Shown here piece after piece: positions 55,270-64,000 of a stretch of 64,000 nucleotides of DNA; the first letter of the stretch is position 1; each line of letters opens with the position of its first letter. Both the position numbers and the translations under genes were made by a program. The stretch is from Serpula lacrymans var. lacrymans S7.9 (lineage: Eukaryota > Basidiomycota > Agaricomycetes > Boletales > Serpulaceae). The stretch spans positions 1,375,283 through 1,439,282 of the forward strand of contig NW_006763292.1 in NCBI RefSeq assembly GCF_000218685.1, written 5' to 3'. Below the pieces are notes generated by a model, which saw only the letters and a list, made by a program, of their open reading frames with translations, was not told where the DNA came from and did no database searches.

Positions 55270-56775
55270 TCTCAAATGGTTGACTGCAAAGCTCACTAAT
55301 AAGAGGGTACTGATGAGTACAAGAACAAAGAGTTGGTGGCAAAAATGAATTATCGGAACACTGAGCATGAGCACAAACCAGGTCTGACCACAGATATCAT
55401 GGATGGCAAAGTTTATTGAGACTTGCTGGGGAAAAAAGTTGTAGTGGATGGGAGAGAACTGATACACCAATATTTTTTGGACTTGAGAGACATTGCATTT
55501 AGCCTATCAACCAATGGGTTTGCTCCTTTCTACCACCAAATATCCACTATGTGGCCAATAATTGTATACAACTACAACCTACCTCCAGAGATATGATTCC
55601 TGAGGGACTATGTGATATATGTGGGTGTGTTTCTTGCTCCAAAAAAGCCAAGTGACTTTGACTCATCCTTCTGGCCGTTCATAGAAATGATGTTGAGATT
55701 GTCAATTGATATACCTGCAATGTCAATGCTAATGAAGATGAAAGGACATAATAGTTACTCATCATGTTACATATGCAAGGTCACCGGAGTACATGCACCA
55801 GGAAGCAAGAACAAAACCTACTATGTCCCTCTGCACAGAAATTCAGGTCCAATATTATCCAACAAAATAAATTTTGATGCTGCCAGTCTTCCCCTTTGAA
55901 GTCACGAAGAAATTCTGTTACAAGGGCAAAAGGTTCAACTAGCTGTCAATAATATACAATCACATAAGCTAGCCAAAAATTATGGAATTCAAGGTATACC
56001 TGTTACAATTGACATACCAGCACCTACTTATGCTTCACTTTTTGTACTTTTACTTTTCATTTTCCAAGTCACATGACTGATCATGTGATCATTTACTCTA
56101 CTTTACATTTTCGGACTTTTCCTAGTCACATGCTAGACATCGGACTTTAAACTTTATTTACAACTGTACAATACCTCATGTATTTTAGTATATATACTGG
56201 AGCAATACATGGGGAGAGACTCAGCGAGCCCTCTTCTAGTGTATACCAACATTAGTATGACAACCTCCCTCCTTTGATAGGTTGTACACTTCCTCTCCCT
56301 CCATTGAGTTGTTGTTTTGGTTGTGCTCCAGTGCCCCAAGACTGTGTCTTGTTGGTGTTGTCACAATACCAATACTATATTATTTATTGTCTCCAGCATT
56401 CCATGCATCATTCCCCTACAACTTCATGCATCTGCTGTGAAAGAACGTCATCCCTCACTTGGTACTCTTTTGGACAGGAGAGTATAAAGGATTGGATCAA
56501 GGTAAAAAAACTTAACAACTGGATAAGAGCATATGGGATTTGGTTGGAAAGGCCACAGTGGAATCAGATTCTACAATACCTAGTGCATATGGTGCAAACC
56601 CTCCCAATATTGCCAAAGATTTCTCCATCAGCATGGCGGAATCATGGTTGTTCTGGGCAATGTATTTAGCACCAATTATCCTCCGTCAAAAGTTTCACCA
56701 GCAAGAATATTACAACCATTTTATCAAACTCATCAGAATCTTCATCAGGAAAACATGGTTTTACTATAAGTGCTA
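55270..56775 (+). pseudogene. Tnp2-like (CACTA/CMC) transposase
   Basis: Blocks in order: EHKPGLTTDIMDGKVY (from about 55368), LIHQYFLDLRDIAFSLSTNG, FAPF, WPIIVYNYNLPPEI, VGVFLAPKKPSDFDSFW-like (55612 on), DIPAMSMLMKMKGHNSYSSC, GVHAPGSKNKTYYVPLHR. After a solo LTR (56001-56365) come LLWTGEYKGLDQGK-like frames, STIPSAYGANPPNIAKDF and WLFWAMYLAPIILRQKF. This is the order of the Tnp2 transposase domain of EnSpm/CACTA elements, which have an RNase H-like catalytic core. About 25 residues expected between the FDS-FWPFIE and DIPA blocks are missing. The end is cut at 56744 by sequence resembling an E-family terminus. Confidence 0.8.
56001..56365 (+). mobile_element. Solo LTR, family C, with target duplication
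   Basis: It begins TGTTACAATTGACATACC and ends GGTGTTGTCACA, 365 bp. ATACC is duplicated at 55996-56000 and 56366-56370. It lies inside the Tnp2-like transposase pseudogene. Confidence 0.95.
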
Positions 56776-56850
56776 ATAAGTACACACTAGTTCATAATTT
56801 TTGCTATTATAGCAAATATATTAACCATATCAGTTCATATCAGTTCATAT
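56745..56850 (+). mobile_element. Possible terminus of a third E-family element
   Basis: ATCAGGAAAACATGGTTTTAC begins exactly where the transposase frame (KLIRIF) stops making sense. It is followed by ACTATAAGTGC and GCTATTATAGC, as in the E1/E2 ends. I cannot find a matching right end, so the extent is unknown. Confidence 0.4.
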
Positions 56851-57519
56851 CAATTAGTACAACTAGTAGACAGTCACTTGTACTATAGCATACTATATCA
56901 TACTATTTTGCATTTAGTGTGTACTTTTTGTATCTAGATTGATTTAAAGCACAGTGTTAAAACACAAAATGACTGTGCTTAGGTTGCTCTAATAAGCTTT
57001 ATTTTACTTTGAAACAGATACAGAGTATATTATAATTATTATACTATAGATTTAATATACAAAGTAACAAGTATAGTGTACTATTTAAATATACAACTAC
57101 TCAAATGTAAAGCCTGAATACGCTACTAAAAAATCAGAAACAAATAAATTGTGTATAAAGGAACATAACTTATCATATAAAAATTCCACACTGGTACTAA
57201 CCTTTGAGACATTATAGACAGCATTGAAGGCTTTTAAAATTCAAAGTTATCATGATGAAGTTATATTAGTTTAGAAAAATTGTATAGGTACTTAAAACTT
57301 ATCCCGCACTTGAAGGTCATGCAAGACAGTGAGCGGGGCAGGCGGGGGGAGGGATTGTGCTGCCAGCACAATCCCACTTTCTTACAGCCTGCCCATTGCA
57401 CACCACAACCTTGAAGAGCCTTCCACACTTTTGTAGACAGTGTAGAGTGCTCTGCAGATATTCCAAGCTCTGCTCCAATATGGCAGAGCATATTGGACAT
57501 AATGAAGTGGAGTTTAAAA
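56851..57519. other. AT-rich, no gene; one perfect hairpin
   Basis: No ORF is credible. At 57351-57375 two 12-bp arms (GGGATTGTGCTG and its complement) surround a single C, just after a G-rich run. Confidence 0.5.
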
Positions 57520-57799
57520 TGACAAAACCGGATAAACCCGGTCTCTGCCAAAGCAGCCATTGTTCTCCTAGGAGTCATTATACTGTAGCAAGTAGCACCT
57601 CCGACCATAAACAGTAGGGGGTTTAGTATAGGAATACCTCAGTTGTTTCTATAGCCTCTTGGGCAGCGGCTGAGGTATGTTACATTACATCTATTAGAGA
57701 TCACCTTAAACTAACATCTATTGTAGTTTCACTTAGGTAAATAATAAAGTTGTTTCTATAGCCTCTCGGGCAGCGGCTGAGTTTCACTTAGTTTTATTA
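57520..57799 (+). mobile_element. copia LTR upstream of the bZIP gene
   Basis: It runs from TGACAAAACCGG to CTTAGTTTTATTA, 280 bp, with both repeated GCCTCT(C/T)GGGCAGCGGCTGAG modules. Flanks (TAAAA / CTCTG) are not duplicated. It ends about 305 bp before the bZIP start codon. Confidence 0.88.
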
Positions 57800-58104
57800 C
57801 TCTGGTAGTGCCTCTTAATGCCACCGAATGGGGGCTCCCGCATGCCTGAAGCGGATTTTATTATCAATATATTGATCCACCATCATCAATATTGAATTAG
57901 GTCAACAACGGAGACCAGGGTCCTAGTAATTTCGGACGGTGAAAATATTGGTCACCGATGCCTGTGGCAAGGAATCCTCGTGTTCTTGACGCGACTTCCT
58001 TTTTTCTGGTGGTTTTCATTAGCATACTAACTGTACATTACACACTTATCACCGTTTCGCCCCTCGTTGCCAAATTCCTTCCTGTTATCGCCAATTCCCA
58101 ATAC

Positions 58105-59749
58105 ATGCCCAACAATAAATCTGGACCTACTCAATATTCAGCTTTAGACATTACTAGCTCCCTATCGAAGCCAGATCCCGAGGCTGCCGCTTCGCGTATG
58201 TCTGACATCGCTCTGCGGAAGAAGAAGAATGCGGATGCACAGGCCGCTTTTCGTCAACGGTAAGTGTCCTCGTTGTGGGCAGGCATATTATGTATATATT
58301 GACTTTGCTCGTAGAAGGGCCAATTATATCGCGACGTTAGAGGAGACAGGTTGGACTATCCAATTGTTTTATTGGGCGGTTGTTGATGGTCATGATTTAT
58401 CCACCTTAATTCATCCTAGTCACCAGTTTAGAATCAGTCGTTCTCCAGCTACAAGATTCATGCCGGGAAGCTCGCTCTGAAGCAGCTGATTTGCGACAAG
58501 GCAATATACGCCTGAGACAAGACTTTCGTGAACGGGAGAGCTTCTGGAGAGCACTTTGGCAAGCTAGGAAAGGAGGACAAGTCACAGAGGCAGATGATTT
58601 AGATTTACCTCCATTGCCATCTTCCTTCGCTACGCTGCAACACACCAACTCTGCTGGCCAAATCGCTCAGACCACTATCTCTACTGTTAATCAATACCGG
58701 GATGAAGGTACAGTATACCAATCAAACGATGAATCATCCAATGGTTTTTGTCGTGATTCATACGGGGCAGGTTCCAGTCAAAGCTATGCAGATCACTCCC
58801 CTTCGCTGTCTTATTCGGGTGCGGAAAGGTCGCAGCAGGGTGAAGGATCCTCTCACCATTATTCTCTTTATGATCGAATATCAAAACAAAATGAATACAA
58901 TTACCCTGTATCGAATTCTACCTGCGAGGCGGCCCCTTGGTCTCACAGTATTCAAAATAAATCTTCCTCCGGTGAATATCAGGCAGTCCTTCGTTTATAT
59001 TCGACTGATGAAGTCCCGTAGAATCCCCCATGCTGACGACAGAAATGTCGTACAACAGTTGTTACTCTGATGACCCGAAGTTGCACTTGAACACGTTGGA
59101 TACCGCTCCTTATATTTTCTCTTCTAGCAGATCACTCTCTCCATCCACGTCCACACCCCCATCGTCTTCGACTACGTCATTGACGTCCACATTCCAGTTT
59201 TCGTTTCCTGATGGTTCCATTACTCAGGATCATCACGATTTCGAATTTCACGGGCACACAAGTGCTCATAGTGCTGAGGTCACGTTACACGGTGGTACAG
59301 CTGATATTTCAGTTCGTGGTTCAGGTAGCGATGGAGTCCGTTACAGAGTAGGCGCTCGGCGCGCAAATTCTGGGCCAGAACGCCCCTTACTTCCTGCCAT
59401 TCCTTACTTTTCAGGAAGCGATAATAGCTCTCAACACGAACGAGGAAGTAGCGAGGGAGAAGGAACATATTCTCATCACCTTAGATCGCGACCTCATCGA
59501 GGGACCCCCCAACGAGAGTCCCGGTCACCATCACCAGGAGCGCCACCAATATCAGGAACTCTTGCTGTCATTAAGGCTCAAGCATTCGGTGCACTTCGCA
59601 GAACTCGTGTACGAAGTAAAAAGTCTTCAGACGGTGCTGCCAAGGTTGCCATGGAGGTGTTGGAAGCTAGAGGGATTGGCATGGGCGTGGGGGGGGGCAT
59701 AAGTTCAAAGAGGCCTCGCTTACTCGATGATACTGAAGTGCTGACGTGA
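58105..59749 (+). CDS. bZIP transcription factor
   Basis: It has four exons: 58105-58259, 58315-58349, 58420-58971 and 59022-59749, with introns of 55, 70 and 50 nt and all junctions in frame, giving 489 aa. The basic region has the N-x7-R signature (NADAQAAFR, 42-50). A zipper follows with Leu at 60, 67, 74, 88 and 95 (Ala at 81), so DNA binding as a dimer is expected. The rest is Ser/Thr/Pro/Gly-rich. A basic C-terminal segment (ALRRTRVRSKKSSDGAAKVA, then SSKRPRLLDD) may be a nuclear signal. Agaricomycete relatives that I recall share the RRANYIATLEETVTSLESVV block. I chose the ATG at 58105, close to the conserved part; an in-frame ATG at 57958 would add 49 residues including a hydrophobic stretch. 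Targets are unknown. Confidence 0.9.
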
Positions 59750-60498
59750 GCACAATGGTTCGCTTGTCAAGTGGTAATCTTCGGACGTCTGAATTGGTAT
59801 ACCGCTCCATTTGCACAATTATTAAATTTGCGACAGTGAAGGGTACTTGATCGAAGTAAACGCTGAAAATATTTTAGGCGCCTGAACAAAAGAAAAAAGT
59901 GGTGATTTGTAAGCATCTTGCACCACGCTTACGAAAACATTTTGAAATTTTTGAAAACCCATGTTACTAACTTATTCTGTACTGCTTTCATCCCATCTCC
60001 TCTCGACGACGATGACAATGGATTCAATGAATTCATTTTGGGAGACAATGGAACCTCCCAAGGCCATCTCATCATCAAGTGGACGGCGGAGCAAACTGAA
60101 TGCCTCTTAGATTGGTTGGAGCACCTGGAACCTACAGGTCCAGGAATAGGACAACTGAATACATAACACTACATTTATAAGCAGCCATGCTGCATGTTAC
60201 CACCTCAGTTCTCAAATACTCAGACTGGAGTGAGCAGCATGTTTGTTACTCTACTACATACAGTTTTACTTACAGTCTATTAGTCTTCTGTTCATCAGAA
60301 TTATAGAGGCATTTTCTGTTCTCAAATTTTCAACAAGGTGCCGGCAAGGAGGGTAGGAATAAAGGTCAGGCAAGGTTTAACAAAGTTGTCATTCATGGGG
60401 GTAAGACTGCCAAGTGTATCTTTGCTGTAGATGGAGATCCCTCTATTTGTGCTGCCTTCAAATCCTGCCCAAATTTTCAAAGGCAGTCAAAAACCACC
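59750..60498 (+). other. 3' flank of the bZIP gene with a short unrecognised frame
   Basis: A plus frame at 59918-60166 ends DNGTSQGHLIIKWTAEQTEC, LLDWLEHLEPTGPG. The W-T-x-x-x-T-x-x-L-L-x-x-L arrangement resembles the first helix of Myb/SANT-like domains of fungal transposon proteins, but no more of the domain follows. CpG content falls after about 59900. Confidence 0.3.
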
Positions 60499-60810
60499 TG
60501 ACAAAACCGGATAAACCCGGTCTCTGCCAAAGCAGCCATTGTTCTCCATGGAGCATAGCCACCACTCCATGGAGTAACCATTGTTCTCCTAGGAGCACAA
60601 TTGTACTCCTAGGAGTCATTATACTGTAGCAAGTAGCACCTTGAATACCTCAGTTGTTTCTATAGCCTCTTGGGCAGCGGCTGAGGTATGTTACATTACA
60701 TTTATTAGAGATTATCTTAAACTAACATCTATTGTAGTTTCACTTAGGTAAATAATAAAGTTGTTTCTATAGCCTCTCGGGTAGCGGCTGAGTTTCACTT
60801 AGTTTTATTA
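60499..60810 (+). mobile_element. copia LTR downstream of the bZIP gene
   Basis: It runs from TGACAAAACCGG to CTTAGTTTTATTA, 312 bp, in the same orientation as 57520-57799. It carries four palindromic CTCC(ATGG/TAGG)AG blocks and both GGGCAG/GGGTAG modules but lacks the AGTAGTAGGGGGTTTAG block. Flanks CCACC / TATCA do not match. Confidence 0.88.
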
Positions 60811-61002
60811 TATCATAACACAATGGGATCCGCACCCGTGTACAGTGATTCTGGACCTTCTGAGCATGCAACCAATCAGTATGCTTTCCAAGTACGCCTT
60901 GGTAGCTTAGTTGGTAAAGCACCAGACCATTAAAGCTGGAGTCCCAGGTTCAAGCCCTGGCCAATGCATGTTTTCTCATACTATAAACAAATGTCATAAT
61001 TT
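60811..61002 (+). repeat. tRNA-containing dispersed repeat
   Basis: About 190 bp match, in reverse, 21449-21641: AATGGGATCCGCACCCGTGT, AGTGATTCTGGACCTTCTG, CAACCAATCAGTATGCTTTC, the tRNA-like unit, then CATGTTTTCTCATA and AAATGTCATAATTTGTCA. Similarity stops at both edges. The left edge touches the end of the copia LTR. Confidence 0.75.
60896..60967 (+). tRNA. tRNA-like sequence (pseudogene or SINE head)
   Basis: It is 72 nt. Acceptor GCCTTGG/CCAATGC pairs at six of seven positions. The D stem is GCTT/AAGC and the T stem CCAGG/CCTGG is perfect. The A box TAGCTTAGTTGG (60903-60914) and B box GGTTCAAGCC (60947-60956) are near consensus, and TTTT at 60971-60974 could terminate Pol III. The anticodon loop has 8 nt (CCATTAAA), so an identity cannot be given with confidence; the other copy differs by one base there (TGA for TTA). 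Confidence 0.6.
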
Positions 61003-61793
61003 GTCACCACCTTATTTCATAAGTTTGTTTTCACTTACATGCTTGACATGCTTGATTAAATACACTGATAGTTCACATAATACAGGCTGATTAAAATGTA
61101 CCCAAAGTCCTGTGAGACACTAGGACACACTAGCGCTGGTTTTACTTGTGAGAAACAGGGGAATCCCAATTACAGGGGGCTAATTGGTGCGTTTATACAG
61201 TAATTTTTATAGTGGTTCTCTATAACACATTAACATTAATGTCAGGTGCAACCCCTTCACAATGTCTTCAAACCTAGGCCAGGATCACAAGGCATAAATG
61301 TACGAGCTTTACTTTACAAAAAAGCTACCAGAAATTCTTTGGCCCAAGTGCTTCAGGGCTTTTCTCTGGCACCTACCATCAATCTTTGTCTTCTTTGTTT
61401 CAAGCTAATCATTCATTTTTGTTGTTTGAGTCTATGTTCCCACCTGATGCACAAAGTCAACCCCAGCCCCAAGCTCCAATGTCTCCCTTGTCAGGCCCTC
61501 CATTATCTCCTTGTCTTCTTTATCGGGTCCTTTTGGCAACCAATCCCCAACTGCCTTAGTTCCCATTTTCAAGGCCACTTCTAGTTCTTTTGCTTCACTC
61601 AATTTTGGCTCTCCTTCATCTCATCCACTTCTATCTATGAAGATACCTTTAGTGCCTGAATCAAGTAGTGTGCTTGTTGGGTGTACACTGTGCCTTGGGC
61701 AAGCTTTTCCACACCAATGTCTAAACAAATCTATTTTTGAATAAATATATGTGCATCAACGCACACCTTGGGATTTTGCTAGGAAGTGACTCT
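61003..61793 (+). other. No gene recognised
   Basis: Plus-strand frames 61246-61584 and 61511-61744 are open but are Leu/Ser/Phe-rich with no motif. They may be decayed transposon coding sequence. Confidence 0.3.
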
Positions 61794-62130
61794 CACTGAG
61801 GGCAAAATCCCATATTTTCTATTATATATTTTTAAAAACACTTGAAAAACAGAGACAATGTTTCGTTGCCTGTTTCTCTACATAACACTGGAAATATTTT
61901 GCTCACTGTTTTCTCAATATTTTGTCATAAAATATTAGAGAAAACATCCAAAATGTACTGTCACAAAACATTTTGTGTATTTTCCCCAATTTCTCTTAAG
62001 AAAACATTGAAAAAATATTGAACCAAAAATCTCCAACATTATTTAAAGAAACATGCTGAAAAACAATGTCGCTATTTTTCAAGTGTTTTTCAAATATTTC
62101 ATTATAAAACATAGGATTTTGCCCCCAGTG
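61794..62130. mobile_element. 337-bp MITE with CACTG termini
   Basis: The left end is CACTGAGGGCAAAATCC and the right end is the reverse complement of CACTGGGGGCAAAATCC. Pairing continues inward (CATATTTT, then AAAAACACTTGAAAAA) for about 55 bp. The interior is AT-rich with smaller inverted repeats. Flanks TCT and ACT share two of three bases. CACTG ends point to the CACTA/CMC superfamily. Confidence 0.75.
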
Positions 62131-62499
62131 ACTGAAACAGAAGAAGAAATATCAAAAGAAACAGGTTTTATGCTTTATTATTTTCTATATTTTTATTTTT
62201 ATTGCTACCAGAATCAAGCACCCTATTATTTGTCTCACCCCTAGAGAGATGCTGGTGCAGCAGAAGTACTATAAATATCACACTCACCTTTCTGGTTACA
62301 AGTACATACCTCTGATAATAGATTAAGAAATTTGGGAGCCACCCCATATCCTTTATTGCTCATGCAACACCCCAGACTTGTTGTGGTTTACTTCACCACT
62401 TTGTAGAGCAATGGTACCCAAGTTTCCTATGTTCCAAATTCTTTTCCCTGAACCTTCATTTCAGCAACCTGTTAGTCATGAAAAAAGGCTTGGATTGTG
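62131..62499. other. No gene recognised
   Basis: This lies between the MITE and the gypsy gag fragment; a 63-codon plus ORF ending at 62244 is AT-rich translation. Confidence 0.35.
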
Positions 62500-63438
62500 T
62501 TGTATGAATGACAGGCCAATTTATTGAGCCAATTGTCCGACTACTCATTTTCTAGTTGGCACCCCTGGCACTGCTGGTTGTTGTGGTTTTGGGCGGCACC
62601 TCATTTTTACAGTCTCAGGACATGTATCCCTCTTCGCCACAATTGTAACAGTTTCCCTTGAATTTGTGCATCTGCCCTTCCTGGACTGTGTCAATATCCA
62701 TAGGGGCACCCTGCCCTAATTGCAGCCTGAATGGCTTGAACCCATGAGAATGATTTTGGTTTTGCTTTGATGTCCCAGGTTGGTCAGTTACTGGAGGTAT
62801 AGTACTCCTGGAGTTTTACTTCGCCTGAAGTTCACCAAGCTGTGTCATCAACCGCACAATTTGCTGCCTCATCCTGTGAAGGAGGGCATTAACATTGATC
62901 TGTTCTGGTTGCGCCAACATGGCAATTTGTTCTCTTGGTAAAGTCAAAACAAAATGTAACTAGGGGTACCCACTTGCTATCTGCAGATCTACCTCTTCCC
63001 AGCTGAGTATCAGATCTCAATCTCTGACTACTCACACTACTGTATTTGAAAAAGTATATAAAAAGTAAATGTACTAAACCCTGGCCTGAATAGTTGTCAG
63101 GGGGTGGTCCGCTTGTGAAGCTGTCAACCCTTCTCCAGACTGGCGGAGGCAAGTGCCCAGCCTGGTCAGAGGAAAACAAAGAAGAAATTTATCTAAATCT
63201 ACATTAACACTGATACCGCTAAATACTACTCCCCTTAACACTGGGGGCCATGTATTGTTTGTATTTTGAGGGACCAAATATTGACCTCAGTTGCCTATTT
63301 CCTCAGAACAAGAAGCTCATCTTGAACTGAGGTTCTTGGACCGTCCTCTGTTTATTTTATGCTGAGGTGCATAGCCACTTAACCCTGTGGACTGGCTTTC
63401 CACAGTGTGTGGGAGAGTAGTAAGGGTGTGTCATAGTA
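62500..63438 (-). pseudogene. gypsy gag with zinc knuckle, plus leader
   Basis: On the minus strand the leader (63438 down to about 62950) has CCAGTGTTAAGGGGAGTA and the GCGGACCACCCCCTGACAAC blocks. A gag frame follows: MLAQPEQINVNALLHRMRQQ, then GAPMDIDTVQEGQMHKFKGN and the knuckle CYNCGEEGYMSxDC with a stop where a Lys or Arg is usual. Between the two, the capsid core is missing, so this is an internally deleted copy. Confidence 0.75.
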
Positions 63439-63616
63439 TAACAACTAAAATGTTTATACTTTAGTGTAACTAACACAAGCAGAGAGGGTAGATGAAGGAG
63501 TGGATAAACTCCCTTAGGTAGGATTGAGTTAGTTATTGGTAGGAAATAGGAGGACTCGCTGAGGAGTCTCCTTGATCTACTGGGGTATTTGTACATGTTT
63601 ACTATACAGTTAATTC
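63439..63616 (-). repeat. Partial family-A-like LTR
   Basis: On the plus strand, TATAACAACTAAAATG, AATAGGAGGACTCGCTGAGG and AGTCTCCTTGATCTACTGGGG follow the family-A LTR. It is diverged and stops near TATACAGTTAATTC. It is joined to the gag fragment's leader, so it was a 5' LTR. Confidence 0.7.
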
Positions 63617-63761
63617 ACTGAGCAACAAAACTGTCTCAATGTTAGCAATATTTTGATTGTTGAGTGAATAACTCATGTACCATTGATGCTAGACCCTTAA
63701 ATTCACATATCATTAGAAAGCCCTGATCAAGAGCTTCTAATGATATATACATTGCTTAGGT

Positions 63762-64000
63762 AAGATGGATGCTAAACTCACCACACAGATTGTAGAGGAT
63801 GAGTTGCAACAAACTCTCCAATATTATGGGTTATCCCCTGATGATATTATCTTTCAACCAGACAATGACCCCAAGCATACTAGCAGAAGGGACAAAGTTA
63901 TGGTATGACCACATTAGTCTCCACACCTTAACCCCATAGAATATCTATGGTTTTTACTCAAAAAAAGGCTGGCTGAGTATTCAGAGCCCCTTCAGGTATA
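63762..64000 (+). pseudogene. Tc1/mariner transposase, C-terminal part, runs off the window
   Basis: The frame reads KMDAKLTTQIVEDELQQTLQ, YYGLSPDDIIFQPDNDPKHTSR, then SPHLNPIEYLWFLLKKRL and AEYSEPLQ. FQ-x-DNDPKHTS and SP-x-LNPIE-x-LW are the second and third catalytic blocks of Tc1 transposases (D...E). Between them about ten residues are missing, and TGA and TAG interrupt it. The sequence continues beyond 64000. Confidence 0.88.

Noticed and set aside
59280..59468. Minus ORF inside bZIP exon 4
   Set aside because: It is a shadow frame with no motif; the bZIP frame is continuous and supported by splice sites.
57520..60810. The two copia LTRs as ends of one element containing the bZIP gene
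   Set aside because: Outer flanks (TAAAA and TATCA) do not match, there is no primer site after the first LTR, and the gene has its own introns; two separate insertions fit better.

Overview
The window comes from a filamentous basidiomycete, most likely an Agaricomycete. Three host genes carry short introns (46-70 nt, GT-AG). The bZIP protein has the arrangement I know from Agaricomycetes. The rest is made of element families typical of that class: gypsy elements with a chromodomain integrase, copia, Helitron, Tnp2/CACTA-like transposases, FunK1 kinases and a TET/JBP-like dioxygenase. I cannot name the species.

Only about 5.6 kb is intact single-copy gene space. At 32.5-36.5 kb a class IV aminotransferase (aminodeoxychorismate-lyase-like, 265 aa) and the small-subunit processome protein Utp13 (935 aa, six exons) converge tail to tail with 61 bp between them. 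At 58.1-59.7 kb lies a bZIP transcription factor (489 aa, four exons), bracketed by two direct-orientation LTRs of one copia family. These islands are visibly richer in CpG than the rest.

Region by region. 0-7 kb: gypsy gag debris, a 1.5-kb terminal-inverted-repeat element (E1), a transposase tail, copia debris and a solo LTR. 8-12 kb: a long unexplained ORF, a solo LTR and a broken TET/JBP-like dioxygenase (minus strand). 12.6-16.6 kb: a FunK1-type kinase pseudogene broken by a MITE, which is itself broken by a solo gypsy LTR, and by a second solo LTR near its end. 18.1-24.9 kb: a complete but dead copia element with 5-bp target duplication, half-tRNA(iMet) primer site and a 1.97-kb insertion in pol. 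24.9-27.1 kb: a Tnp2-like transposase remnant and copia leader. 28.6-30.2 kb: a second, oppositely oriented copy of E1 (E2). 36.7-46.6 kb: Helitron ends, then two interlocked gypsy elements on the minus strand, one carrying an inserted Helitron helicase. 46.6-57 kb: TE-captured or unknown ORF remnants, a gypsy 5' end, solo LTRs and a second Tnp2-like transposase. 60.5-64 kb: copia LTR, tRNA-like repeat, CACTG-ended MITE, gypsy gag fragment, and a Tc1/mariner transposase running off the end.

Six LTR copies or pairs keep perfect 5-bp target duplications, so insertion boundaries and several nesting orders can be read directly. Coding parts of the elements are full of stops and frameshifts, several of them C-to-T or G-to-A changes at former CpG sites. 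The candidates for undescribed biology are the E1/E2 element family with its hairpin core, the tRNA-like repeat with an 8-nt anticodon loop, the modular copia LTR with alternating mini-palindromes, and the TET/JBP remnant among Tnp2-like transposons.
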